DNA from: Mytilus edulis | Lineage: Eukaryota; Mollusca; Bivalvia; Mytilida; Mytilidae | Assembly (NCBI RefSeq): GCF_963676685.1 | Contig: NC_092346.1 | Location: 71,997,821-72,061,820 of the forward strand | Direction of reading: 5' to 3' | Length of the DNA stretch: 64,000 nt | Shown here: positions 45,801 to 60,800 of the stretch, in pieces | Layout: the number at the start of each line of letters is the position of its first letter | Numbering within the stretch: position 1 is the stretch's first letter | Position numbers and translations under genes: made by a program | Notes under the pieces: model-generated | The model's input: the letters and a program-made list of their open reading frames with translations, nothing else | What the model was told of the DNA's origin: nothing | Databases searched by the model: none

Positions 45801-48800
45801 ATTAGTTCAGAGAATGAAAAGAGATTGGATGCACACTGGACGTAGACCATCAGGACTATGTGGAGCAGGTATTAAAATGACACATTTTATATTCTTTCTT
45901 CATAGATATAGGAAGATATGGTGCGAGTGCCAATGAGACAACTCTCCATCCAAATAACAATTTATAAAAGTAATCCATTATAGGTCAATGTAAGGCCTTA
46001 AACACGGAGCCTTGGCTCACACCGAACAATAAGCTATAAAGGGCCCCAAAATTACTAGTGTAAAACCATTCAAACGGGAAAACCAACGGTCTAATCTATT
46101 TTTAAAAAAAACGAGAAATGAGAAACACGTATAAATTACATAAACAAACGACAACTACTGTTCATGCCTTCTTACCAGTATGATAATATTTAATAATTTC
46201 CTTGATAATGACTGATGAAAAAAATTGTAAAAGAAAAATATACCATAGCATAAACTTGCCTGAAAAAAAGGCGCAAACTCCATTCATCATTGAAAGAACT
46301 ATCTTTATTGCAAAATATACACTCATACCTCTCATTTTTTAATTTCAAAAATAGATCTTTGAAAACGCATCTTTTGGAATGATAATCTAACTTATTTCTG
46401 ATAGCAAAAATATGAATATGAATTCAGTAAAATTAAAGATATGTGTAATAATGTGTTTATATACCTCACTTATCATTTAATATATAACATAAGTACACAA
46501 TATTTTGACTATTTTTTTAAATTGCAATCGTTGAACTATTGGACTGGTCAAAAATTTCCAACAATTGGACCTGGGTTAAACTATTTGACTGCAAGCATCA
46601 TTTTATTTCGCAGAATTTCCAATGCAACTACGGGATTGGAAGATTTTGAAAATGCTGCGAGAGTAATGACGTCGCGTTTTACCTATTGTATTTAAGGTTG
46701 ACTCTATGCAAGATGTAGCCTTAGCGTTTTAGAATATTTATGAAGTGAACGTTATGGTTGGGTTTCTGCTTTTTATATAACGATTGTTAATTTATCACTG
46801 CCATTTATTGTCTTTTGTCTTTTTCGATATAATAAAACACTTACTGACTGGATATTCATGGAATAGTAAGTTTATTGTCCCCTCAGATACAACTATTGCT
46901 CTCAGCTACACCTCAGGGCAATAGTTGCACCTCAGGGACAATAAACTTACTGTTCTACTCATACCCAGTCAAAAAGTATACCATGTTATATTTCAGCTTT
47001 ACTAGTTGCCTCTAGAATGCATGAGTTTAGTAGATCAGTAAGGCAGATAATCAAAGTGGCTAAAGTCTGTGATACAACTATAAGGAAAAGGTACATATTA
47101 TTATAAGGTTTTTTTTGTTTAAAGAACAATATCTGTTGGTATTTCCAATCTCAAACTGGTCAAAATTCATTTAGATTCAAACATTGGTTTAAAATAAGAC
47201 ATTATAGTTTTGATTTAGATTTTGTGTAAAATTACAAAGTAAAATGGGCAATAAAAAATCTTAAGTTAAATATGCACAAACAACACCATAGCCAAAAAGA
47301 AAAACAATGAGACACAATTCACTACATAGAATAAAATTGAGAATGGAAATGGGGAATGTGCCAAAGAGACAACAACCCGACCATAGAAAAAAACGACAGC
47401 AGAAGGTCACCAACAGGTCTTCAATGTAGCGAGAAATTCCCGCACCCGGAGGTGTCCTTCAACTGGCCCCTAAACAAATATATACTAGTTCAGTGATAAT
47501 GAACGCCATATTAATTTCCAAATTGTACACAAGAAACTAAAATTAAAATAATACAAGACTAACAAAGTCCAGAGGCTCCTGACCTAGGACAGGCGCAAAA
47601 ATGCGGCGGGGTTAAACATGTTTGTGAGATCTCAACCCTCCCCCTATAACTCTAGCCAATGTAGAAAAGTAAACGCATAACAATACCCACATTAAAATTC
47701 AGTTCAAGAGAAGTCCGAGTCTGATGTCAGAAGATGTAACCAAAGAAAATAAACAAAATGACAATAATACATAAATAACAACAGACTACTAGCAGTTAAC
47801 TGACATGCCAGCTCCAGACTTCAATTAAACTGACTGAAAGATTATGATTTCATCATATGAACATCAGGCACAATCCTTCCCGTTAGGGGTACTACAGTTG
47901 TTGGACAAAAGTTAGTTCCCACTCAAAAAATGTCCTATCATTTCAACTAAAATCGATAATTTTCAAAAAATTATTACCAAGTAACTATATGAGCGATTTT
48001 TATAAAACAGATACCATAAGATGCAGAAATATATGAAGTTTTATTGTTTATTTGGCCATGATATTATTCATTCGTATTTTTAATTTTTGACGAGGTGAAC
48101 ACAAAGAAAAATATTTCTTTAAGAGTTTGCTATGTATTCTAACCAAATAAAAATCGTAAAAAATTGCATTTGTGTTTAACCCTTTAGATGATGAAAACGA
48201 ACCTCACCAAAATTATGGCCAAATTAAATAAACAATAAAACTTCAGACATTTCTGCATCTTATGATATCTATTTTATAAAAATAGGTCATAGATTTACTT
48301 TGTAATAAACAAATATTAAATATCGATTTTAGTTGAACTGATAGGACATTTTTGAGTGGGAACTCACTTTTGTCCTACGACTGTATAGATTGAGCAATGA
48401 TTTGAATATGCTGTAACAGACTGTTATTTATCTATACAAAGTTAATTTTTAAGGGTAAAACTTCTAAGTGACAATGTAAAATTACAATGTTTTGATAGAA
48501 TGAAAAGTGATACGGGTACATTAATTTTCACTAATTTGTCGTAACTGAACCTACTTAGGCTTAAATTTGTGCTGATAGTTGTCTTAAATTATGTTTATCC
48601 TGCCTTTGAAAAGGTTATCCGAGTTTAAAGCTACACCATCAAGTCAGTTGACAATAGAAGAATTCCAGACTGTCGATTTAGAGGAAGAACAAGATCCCCC
48701 AGCTTTCACTGCCAGTAAACGGAAAGCACAAGAAGCTAAATTTCATGCTCAGGTTTGGATTTATTGTTGATATTATTTGAATTCCTTGATGTGTAATACC

Positions 48801-51800
48801 ACCATTGATTTTCTCCTATTAGTCTTTGTTAAATTTGTACTTTTCAAAAAAAAATGTGCAAAATTTATCTTTGTTTCCAATAAAGAAATAATTGACACCA
48901 TGAGTAAAGTTTAGGGATTATTATTAGGAGGGAGTATTATTCTCCTATTTTGTTTTAAAGAAGATACATCACAGTATCCTTAATGGAAACTACTAGACAA
49001 AATTGTACAAATAGATCATTTTGTTATTACAGATTTTAACTGTGAGAAAAAAAAAGATGCTTTGATTTTTATTTTTTAGTTGGATAAATTTCCAGAGCTG
49101 GAATCAGAAGTAGAGCTTATAAAAGAACAAATAGAGAAATCCATGGTTCCTCCAAAACCTGTAGGAATATATGCAGCATATGCTAGTTAGTGTAGCTATA
49201 TTATATATTCTTTATCTATATTATGATAATTCTCCAGTCAAAACATTTGAACAAAGTTGATCTAGTTTGCAGCTCAGATCATCTATAAATGGTAAAATGA
49301 TTAAATAAAATTGATGTGGGAAGATGCTTAGTTTTTGTAAAGTCACTAATAACTAGAATCAGGAGAATAGACATAATTTTTACTTCTTCATAGACTGCAT
49401 ATGTAATAAATAGTTATCATTTCAGATGTCCAACTATTGGTGTTTGGTAGACTTGTATTTGCAACCATAAATCTCAGTTGCAATTAGTTAATGAAGCTTT
49501 TTACTCTCATGCAACTCTTGTCATCTGTAGACTTTTACATTGTCCAAATTTTAGTTTATATTTCAGAATTAGTGGTTATAAAAGTTCATAGATATCTTTA
49601 GCATGGTGTTGTATTTATATCCATGCATAAAATTTTAAAGCACAGTATGGGGTCCTGTCCCTTAGTGCAATGTAGTAATTATTTGTGACCTTAAAAATTA
49701 TTTTAATAGAATATAAGAGACATATCAACATCATTTGAGCTGGTTAAATTTATATTGATTGATGTGTACTATGGATTTATTTATTTTCAAATATTTAGAG
49801 AAAATTTTATTTTTGGGATATGATTGCTTTCAAGCAATCTGTAGACTTATACCATTGACTCAGGGCTATGCCCTCACGTCAGCCATTTTATTCTAAACAT
49901 TAAGGAACATCTCAGATTCTTATGATTGTCTTTCTTTAAAAAGTAAAAACAAACAAAAGGATTGAACTTAAACAACTTTCCTTTAATGTTCTTCTCATAT
50001 CTTCATGTTTCAATATTTCCCTTGACCTATATGCATGTTTTTAACAACACGTAAAATCAGAATTAAGCAGTATTTATATTTGATGTTTTTATAAATTTAG
50101 AAACTTGTCAGTTTTGATAAAATGCGAGAGTTCTCTGAATTCCTATAAATCTATTTCTGTCATATAAGAACTGAAGTGGAGTTTTTCTTATGTCACCGTT
50201 ATGAAACTGATATTTGATATTGTACTCCCATAAAGAAATGGAGAACCATCTAGGTCGTTATTAACATTTAATATACGTTCTTGCTCCAAATTACAAGTCT
50301 AGGGTTTGTTTAGGTAATTGTGCGCATGCATATAGTTTTCCTGACTTCAAGGGGTATCAGATTGAATGGTTGCTCTGGATTCCCCACTCCATTGATTAAT
50401 TTGAAACTCATAGGATCCTTTCTATGTCTGTCTGCTATTGAGGGTTATTGTTGTTGCATAATTTTAAATCATATGCATCATATAAATTAAAATAAATGTA
50501 GTCCACATCATACAGGTGTAACTATAACACCCCTTCAGCTGAAATGGAGTCTTCCATATTATCGTTTCAAGTTGTCTCCCTTCCGTAAGTAACTTTCGTC
50601 AATTCTGAATTAAAATACGATACGCTATGTTGAGAAAAATTAACTAGTTCTGTCGATAAACATCGTATTATATTAAAAACTATCGCAATTCAAACAGAGG
50701 AATGTGTATGGAAAGGAGTCATGCCCACCGACCCAAAGGAAATTAAATATTTAAAGATTTAGAAATGGGGTTCCTCCTAGCATTCATGTAGGAAAATAGG
50801 TGATAGTACACAAAAAAAACACAATAATAATTACATTGTTCATACACTTGTATCGAGGATTGGCTATTTTTAAAGTTGAGTAACTATTCAGATGTAATTT
50901 ACTTAATGTACATGTGTCAATGAAAACAATGGCAATCGTATCCCTCAGTGCAATCTGCTCTTTGATTGTAAATATTTGATTTCATGGTTAAGCATAATTT
51001 TGCATAAAACTCTTAAGAGAATTTATATCTTGTTGAAGATAGATTTATAGCTATCCTTTACCAACACTCATCACAACTAGTAATCATAAACAAAACACTT
51101 TAAATGTTATAAACAAAAAACAAATCATTTAAACTTAAAGTGTTTGATGTACACGTTTCTTAAACACAGCTGCAAAATAAAAAACACCATTTGATAAAGC
51201 ACTTGCAATTACTAGACACAAGCTTAATGTACCTTATCATGTGTTGATAATGAAATTGTGTCTTCTTGCACTCAAATATTTGAATTGGTATTGAGTAATA
51301 AAAAAAAAAAAATATTCCTTTTCAGAAATGTCTTCGTCTCCCGATCCTTTAGGTGACAATGAAGAGGTGTCAAGAGTTAGTAATTTTTTAGAAGAGGAAA
51401 CATTCAAAGAAGCTATTTCAGATATAGACAATAATAGTGAAACAACAACAAATAATTCTGTATCTTACTCAACTTTGCGACCAACAGCCGCTAGTTTAGG
51501 AATCAAAGAAGTTTTGTCAGAATGCTTAAAAGAATCAGGTAAAACTAAATTCATATGCTGACTGGAATCTTAATTTCATGTAATCATTTATCTTCTATAT
51601 TTTTATACGACCGCAAAAAAATTTTGCGTTTGTATAATGGTATGATGTCGTCTGCATCATCGTCGTCATCTGAAGACACTTTTGGTGTCCAGACAATAAC
51701 TTTAGTTTAAGTGAATGGATCTCTATGAAATTTAATAAAAAGGTTCAATACCTTAAATGGAAGGTTGGGATTGATTTTTGAGGTAATGGTCCCTACCGTT

Positions 51801-54800
51801 TTGAAATTAAGGGCCCAAGAGGGGCCCAAAAAAAGCATTTTTCTACTTTCAGGATATCAACTTGTGTATAAGCATTTCAATTGGTCAGAAATTGTACCAT
51901 CAATGTTAAATACCACAGATAGAAGGTTTGGATTAAGTCTTCAGTCAATAACTTGTGTTTAAGTGTATAAATCTCTCTGAAATTATACCACAAGTTTCCA
52001 TACTACTAAGGGATGGTTATGGGTTCAAATTATCAAGTAATTAGGGACAAAAAAAGAGGAAAACAAGGGTTTTCTGGTTAAAGGACAATTTAGAAAATTT
52101 GAAAGCAGTGAAGGGGAGGTAATCCAATTAAAATTTAAAGAACAGTGTTATATATATGTTTGATTACTTGATTACCTCCCTTACACTGCTTGAAAATTAT
52201 GAAATAAAAATGATGCTTGTCTTGAGATGTGTAGCTGTAAATTTATTTTTAGAAGTTACTGTTTATTAATATTAATTTTAATCATGACTGTATGTCATTT
52301 TATATTTTGATATTTTATAATGTATTTAAATGAGTAGCTATTGTTGCCAACTTCATAAGAAATTTGAATTGAGATTTTTTTTTTAAATAAGGAAACAGGG
52401 GGAGGTGAAAAAAAATGTTGGAGGGGGTGGGGGGTAGGGGTGTCAATGTTTTCTCATTTCAGATTTCAGAAATTAAAAAGATATTTCCTACAAATATTTT
52501 TAGGGGATTCAGCAGCATAGTGTATTGCTCAATAGCAAAAAAAAATAATTTTAAGTTCATTATACCACATTCATTCTGTGTCAGAAACCTATGATGTGTC
52601 AGAAACCTACGATGTGTCGTCTACTTAATCACAATCCAAATTCAGAGCTGTGTCAAGCTTGAATGTTGTGTCCATACTTGCCCCTGTTCAGGGTTCGACC
52701 ACTGCGGTCGTATAAAGCTGCGTCCTGCGGAGCATCTGGTTGTGAATTGGCTTAATAAATATATTGAGTTAAATTAACATGGTATATCTTAATTTTTCTT
52801 CAACATATTACAATTTTTTATGAGAAATTCTCACAATTTGATTTTTTTTGCAGATTCTGAGCGTGACGATGGTGAATTAGATTTACATGGCATTGATGAT
52901 GAAGAGCTAGATAAGGTAAAACACAATTCAGATAGACTATCAATTTAGAAATTTTCATCAAGATTTGACCTGTTTAAGGTTTACCAAATATATAATTGAT
53001 TTACAGTTGTGAAATGTTATTTGCATTAACTCTTAGACTGCCATTGTCGTTCCGATAAAGCAGTCCGCTACTGCTACGCACGACTATAGTCGTTTCCGTA
53101 TTGCTTGTTTACACAGTTACCTTGGAATTGGCGGAGTCAATATTCATGAGATTGCGGCATTGATTTGTATGGATTCTGATTGGTTAAAAATCTGCGTTCT
53201 TTCGAGTGTCTCTTGACTTCAAATCAGGTTTAAGTGATAAAACCGAAAGTGCAAATTTTTAAAGAAAAAAGTGACAAAATGACACTTATTATTTGCATCA
53301 ATGGCCAACACATTCAGAAGTATTTCAATGATAACAATTTAACAGTGGCGGCAGATTTAAAGAATTTGGAAGAGAACAGAAGATATAATAGATGGAAATA
53401 GAAACATTCTAGCAAAACTGAGAACAGAAGACTTTTAAAGCGAGAACCACAGGGTTTCCCCAGACCTTGTTCTAAATGGATGACATGAAACAGGATTTGC
53501 GATGTTTAACATTGCACCTTTCAAATGATCACTGACATCGATAGATCCAAACTTTAGATTGTCAAGATTATTTATTGATGAAAACTATAACAATGAACTT
53601 GTTGTATAAATATATTTGTTCATGGAAGTAAACGTCGGTGCAGTGAAAGTTGGAGGAAAATACCAGGAAATAGTTGCATAAAAAAGGCTGTTGGCCTGAG
53701 AATAAAATTTTTTCTTTTGATAATCACAATGAAACTAGTTCTTAAAAAAGATTGGTTGAATTCTGAAGTCATATATACTTTCGTAAAGTTTTTGCATTGA
53801 TGGATTCGTTAATAAAACATGAAAAAAAGTTTACCTTTGTTTACCTCTATTTGCACCTGTACAGGTAAAAAATGACCAGAGACTCACACAAAAATAAAAA
53901 TAAATACTTTTTTATATAACTTTTATTGATGAAAATTCAATATTTACAAAGATACAGCAATTGTAAGTGAACATGTTTATTTCATCAGTGATTAAAATTT
54001 TATTCAGCAATACACAAAAGTACAATAGAAATTTACAGCTGTCTTAAGTGTTAAGAAGTCAATGATCTGCATCTGACAATTGAAAGAAGGAATATGAAGC
54101 ATTTGTAATTAAAGAGTTACGATCAATATAAGATTTCAAATCATTTGTGAAGTGCATAGATATATGAAGATGTGGTATGAGTGCCAATGAGAAAACTCTC
54201 TATCCAAGTCACAATTTGTAAAAAGTAAACTATTATAGGTCTAAGTACAGCCTTCAACATGGAACCTTGACTCGCACCAAATAATAAGCTATAAAGGGCC
54301 CCAAAAATAACTGCAAATCCATCAGTCTAATCTATTTAAAAAACAAGAAATATATATAAAATTGAGAATGGAAACAGGGAATGTGTCAAAAGAGCAGTAA
54401 ACAGCCGAAGGGCACCAATGGGTCTTTTACAAGGCGAGAAAATCCCATACCCGAAGGCAGGCTTCAGCTGGCCTCGAAACAAACATTTGTACCAGTTCAA
54501 TTAAAATGAACATCATACTAAACTCCAAAACATGTAAATGAACTAAAATTAGCAATCCTACAAAACTAACAAAGACTATATGTATATAGATTCTTATATT
54601 GGTATCAGTGGTTCACGGGATTTATCCAACAAGATAGTTTAACTTTCAAGATTGGATAAATCTGATAATTCATGAAGTAGAATATAAGAATATAATTCTT
54701 TAATGTATATCAGAATGCCTTTCCTTGTCTGCTTTATCTAGGGTTGTTACACAGTCCATGATGCATAATGACAAGTAGTTCATGTACCTTTCAGATCAAC

Positions 54801-57800
54801 TGTGCTTTGTCTTTCAAAAAGGTTGATAATTCTTAGTAACCATGCTACTAATGATTTGATTCAACACTTTTCTTTTATTAATTTTCATAATGTGATTCCT
54901 CCATGATTGGTGCATGGAATTTTTTGTCAATGTCCAATTACAATTTAGGTATACTCTTATTGTTGTTTTTATTATACATCTTATTGTATTGACAGTTTTA
55001 CATGTCCATTTGGTTCATATCTATTTCAGTTTTTACTGTCTGATGATGAAATCAAACTCAAAACCAGTATATGGATGGCTGAAAATGCTGACTATCTAAA
55101 GGCATTGGAAGGTACATATTTTAAAAAATTGATATCAATGATATTTTTAAGATAGATTAAATTACATTGACTTACTGTTTAATTTTAGGCAAGAATTTCA
55201 GATTTAATATCACTCATTAACTCATTTATAAGGTGTTGTGTACAGGAATATGTATATGATAAAGGACTAACAAACATTGATAAAAGATAAAAAAAAAAAA
55301 AATAGAAATAAAGATTTGCCTTCTACATCAGTGATGTCTTATTCATCAATGTTACTATTCTTCTTACTAGCTAGAGAATTCTGAGTTTTAAATTCCATTA
55401 ACTTATTGTTTTTTATATTCATTTTGAATATTTTAATTTCTCTGTAAACTTGGAAAAGTATATGAATTTTCTAAAATTGAATTGTACATTTTTACGGTAT
55501 GATCTATAAAATGAGACGAAATTGAGAAATTATTCCAGCTTTGTCATTCATAAAGATTGAATGTGAGATTTATCAAGTAAAGCACCAATTACTTTCAGAT
55601 ATCTAATAGATTCAATTTAGAATTACCGGGTAATTTAAAGATTTTTTTTTTTTTTTATACAAAAACTAAGCATACATTTTTTTTTAAAACCCAGACAAAT
55701 GAGAATACTATGTTCCTTTGGTTAAAAACAAATTTATGATACTAAGTAAAAGACTTACAACTATGTCTGCCAGAAATCTGAATATTTTCTTTTCCATTCA
55801 AACACATTGACTTTTAGTTTTATGAATGAAAATATTATGAGATATATCGTTATGATTAGTGACAGTTTGTTATAATTGTTTTATAACTGTGAAATATGGC
55901 AATTAGGTAAGAATGTAACTGTTACCTACTGACATGTTTAACCTATAATCACTTAGGTGTAAATTATTCTGGCAGATGGTTATACATGATTTGTCCGATT
56001 GGTCAATCACTATTTACATTTGTAGGGCGAGGAGGAATAAAATTGATTAATGATAATAAACATAATAATTTTTATGTAAAAGGAAAAACACAGATAAAAA
56101 ACTATCGGTAATCTTACCTGAGGCTCTCATTTTGGCTTTCTGAAAGTGAATACAGTAGGTTCTGGATATATTGAACTTACAAGATAGCTTTCCAATATTC
56201 CTTGATATATTTGTATGGAACATCAAATTAAATCTTATTTCTTTTTTATTTCAGAAAAGGAATTAAGATTAGCAAAAGAAAAAGAGGAAGAAGAAAAAAA
56301 TCCTGATAAGAAAAAGGTATATTGAATAAAATGTACTGTCATGTTTTTCAATGATTAAAAAAAAAAGTTATTGAATATTTTTTCAAACAGACGCATAAAA
56401 CCAAATATTAAAGGACCAATTTTTTATTTCTTTTAATATCTTGAAAAATGAGCCAGATCCATATTCATATATATAGGTCATATTCTTTGAAATTTACTGT
56501 GTAAAAATAATCTTTTATGGCAGTTATTTTTGGTGTCAAATATATGATACATTTATTATTATTCTTACCCCGTACATTTTGATATCATATAACTGTAAAG
56601 GTATATAAACTTGTTTATGAAAAAAAATTGAGAATGGAAATGGGGAATGTGTCAAAGAGACAACAACCCAACCATAAACATATTCTATGGTTAGATAAAA
56701 AGAATTTCTATATCTTATAGCATAGGAAGAGAAAGAAAAAGCCACCATCAATGGGACCAGCTGCTACTGCAGAGGAAGCCATAGTCAGACTGTTACATGA
56801 GAAGAAAATCTCTAATAAAATCAATTATGAAGTACTCAATGATCTGAAATTTACAGGCGTCAACAGATCACCTTCAAAAGAAACTACCTCTTCTGCTGCA
56901 GTTATATCAAATGGTGAACCTGTTATCAATAGGTATCACTGTCATCTTGTCATTGTATGCTATGTAGATTATATATTTAAAATCATAATAACAACAGATC
57001 AATTTCAAGTTGTTATTTATGAGTGAGTTACAACTTTTAACTAAGGGTCAATCTGTATAAATAATATCATTGAAAAAATCTGAACTAACTGTGGTGTTAT
57101 AAAATAATCATTGTGACTGAAGAACTGTACCGGAAAACACATGAAAATGAAAGTCGTCTGAAGTATGTAAACAACACTATACTTTAAACAATACAAATAT
57201 ATTAAAGTACACTTAACTTATTGTGTAGGTTCTTTTGCATTGACTATTTTTATCCTATTTATAAATAACTGCATTTACAGCTGAGTAAAAATAAATGCAA
57301 TACCTTTTCCCAGAGAAGCAACTTATTTTCAAGTTAATCAAAATTAACATCATAAAATCATATTGGATGCCTTTAATAAAGTATTTTTTGCATGCACTTC
57401 TGAAGTACAAAAGTACTGAACGTTTCTATCAGAATCAGGCTGCTTGATGCAAAGATACTTACGAATATCATGCTTTCCCATGTTAAATAAGCAAATAGCA
57501 CGACATGAAAAAATTACTTCATAATTTCACCAATGTTTGAGATTTCTTGTGAAAATTTTCCAAACTATACATGTTACACATGGAAAAAAATCAAGAACAA
57601 AAATGATAATGCCATTAATTTTTCAGTTCTTTAAAGATATTATAAAAAAATTCACAAGAACTTGATTGCAAAGATGGTAATTATCAAATACATTGTACTT
57701 CAAAAAATATATACATATAAAATTTATTGGTCAATTGATCACTTCATTGAGTATTATTTTAACAGAACATGCATCAAAGCCCTAATAAAAATTAAATATT

Positions 57801-60800
57801 AGGATAATCCAAATAATTTTAAATCAGTTTAGATTTAAATGTTCATATATATTTGTAGATTCAGTAAACCAACTAGTAGATTAAGACCAGATAACAGTGG
57901 GAAAAGTTCACAGGTAAGGTTGGCACTTGTAGTATTAAAACAAACTGACATCTAGTTATTTACACACTCAATTAACTATTTTGAATTGAATAATCATTAA
58001 ATAGTATAATAGATTTATTAACTTGAAACAGTCTGTCCAAATTAACAAACCTTATTGATGATTGGTATTTGTTTTGCAAAGGGACAGAATATTTGTTTGT
58101 TTATAAAACAATGAGCAGTTAAATGTTTTATAAATCTTTTAACTGAATTTGAAATAATTACATCATTATTTGATTTCTGGTTAGTGAGACTTGAATGGAC
58201 TTGCATAAAATGACAGTTTATATCTTATTTGATATTGAATATGTTTCCATGTGGAGTTCTGTGTTAACAGTTTTATTTATAAGACACAGATTTTACTGTC
58301 TCATTAAAATCTATCCTACATCTTCTCTTTGTCATACATGTTTTACTTAACAAATTAAAATATCAAAAGCGCCATATCATTCTGTTACAGAATTTGTCCT
58401 CAAAGAAGTTAAAATTAGATGAGACCTCAGAAAATGAAACATCTAAAGACCTGGAAGTAATAGTAGAAAGTGGACCTGTAGATTATGGACCTGATGACAA
58501 AGAAGGTATATAAAATAAGCAGGGTCATATAGTCCTTACAGGAAAGTTATACCCAAAAGCCTAAATCAACTCTAAAATGATCTTTTTTAAAATACAATCC
58601 CCTTCTTGTAAAGTTAGATTGGTATGTGTATGTTCATGGAAGATGGGGGTATACAGTATTGTCCATGTTGAAACAAATGGGTTTTGATTGAAACCGGGAT
58701 TTGTTGACAATTAAAATTTTGTGCAATTCCTAGATTTAAACAAATTTTTTACTAGCCCCATCGGAATACTGTGATGAAACTTTACTAGCCCTCCCTAATT
58801 TTTACTAGCCTCAGGCTAGTGGGCTAGCGTTAGTGTCAAACCATGTTATTAAATATATTCTAGTTAAATTAAAAATCAGCATTGGCAATTTTTTTCCTAG
58901 AGTTATGGGATTATTGTCCTTTAACAATAAAGTATTGTCTGTCATTTAACATTGGCGTTACAACCTATTATCATGAAATTATAACAGGAAAGACATGTAT
59001 GTCCTATTAAGCTTCACTTTAATTGATACATGTTTCATCAATTCATTTTGATGCCCCCAACGTAGTGTTGAAGGCATTAAGTTTTACCCTTGTCCGTCTG
59101 TACAGGTCCGTACATACCAAAGTTGGTTTCAATTCCTTAGATTTCCTCAACAAAATGCTATGAAACTTAAACACAATGCTAATTACAGTAGACTCCACCT
59201 AATCGGATATCGGTTAATCGAATATATCGGCTATTGTAATATTATTTCAAAACACCGAACCATTCCCTATACATTTCAGTCAAAATACATCGGATAATCG
59301 AATATCGGTTATTAGAATATATCGTCTAATTGGATAGGAATATTCATGGAAAATGTGTGAAAACCATGTACAATCGAATATTTTGAAATAATTTCATATT
59401 TTTTTTTACAGGAAATGAAGCCGGAAGTTACGCCATTACGAAGTTTAAGAAAACTTCAGTACAGAAATGTTTTATTTTATTAATAAAAACGATCTTTCAT
59501 AGTCAAATAAAACATATTTTTTCTTATTGTCTTGTTTATTTTATGAATTTGATATTATATTCTGCCCAAGATGTGTTTGTTATGTGTTTATCCAAATGTG
59601 ATCGTTATCATTTACTTCACAAACAATGACAAGACAGAAATGATTAAAACTGTGCGTGATGTTCATCAATGTTTATTAAATATGAAGGAATTGTACCTCT
59701 TTCTCAACAATTTATTAAAATATATATAGAAGTCCCGTGTAAAAACAAAGAATCGTCTGTCAATAGCATGTCCCAACTTGTACACACGTACGCCATTTTC
59801 CTAATTTACATAATATTCAGCCTTTTATTTTGAACCACGACAGATAAGATAAAAAAGCAAAATTAATTTTACTCATCTTGATGCCCAATTTTATAATCAT
59901 AAACATAGTTGTATTACTTGAAATTGGAAAAGGGTTTCATAAATATAAAACGATTACAGCTAGAAGTTTATAGTCGGCATAAATTCGTAGCTATTAATAG
60001 AATTTACCTGACATTTTGGGTATCCGATTGGCCGGAGTCTACTGTACCACAAAATACAGATTAACTTAGAATTTTGGTGGTGTCATTCTAACCTGATAGA
60101 GTTATACCCCATAACAAATGGAAAAAAATGTTCATTTCTAACTTAATTTATAAATATTAAGGAGTAAAGTTAAGTTAATAGAAAATTGTTTATTTTATTA
60201 CAGATGAAGATGAGGATGATATAGTAGATGAAGATGAAGTCTGTCTCAGTGCAGCACAATTACTAGGGCATCCAACAGATATAGGTGAGTATAGGAACTG
60301 CTTAGGCATTATTCCATTACATAGAAATGATCCACATCGGATGGATAACATGCAGTGGCCATCAAGGTGTGAATTTACACACAATCCTTACTAATCTGCT
60401 TTTATGTTGGAAAACCTGAAACTAGAAGTTCTATAATATTATTTATGTTTAGAGGCCTCAATGGCATTATGTTTGATATGTTGCTGGCAAACACTTGTAA
60501 AGATAATTTCAGTCTTCAAGCAATTTAGAAGGGGATAAAATTTCTCTTGGCAATTATAGTGGTTGTCATTCTGAAATATAACGGGTTTTTTCCACTAATT
60601 TATCATGCTGCTAGATCTAGAGCTGATTTTTAGATAGATTTCTTAAGATCAAGGTGACATTGCCTTCAAGTTGACAGACTTTTTGTGATATTGTTGACGA
60701 CTTGGGCATTTGTGTCCATTCAACTCATATAGTTTCAAATTGTAAAAGTTTTTGTAATCAGAATTTAATCAAAAATGATAAACCTATATTGTATATTGAA

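Noticed and set aside
53040-53880. Possible element in BRF1 intron 11 (GC-richer start, gactatagtc palindrome)
   Set aside because: No terminal repeats, target duplication or second copy in the window could be found.
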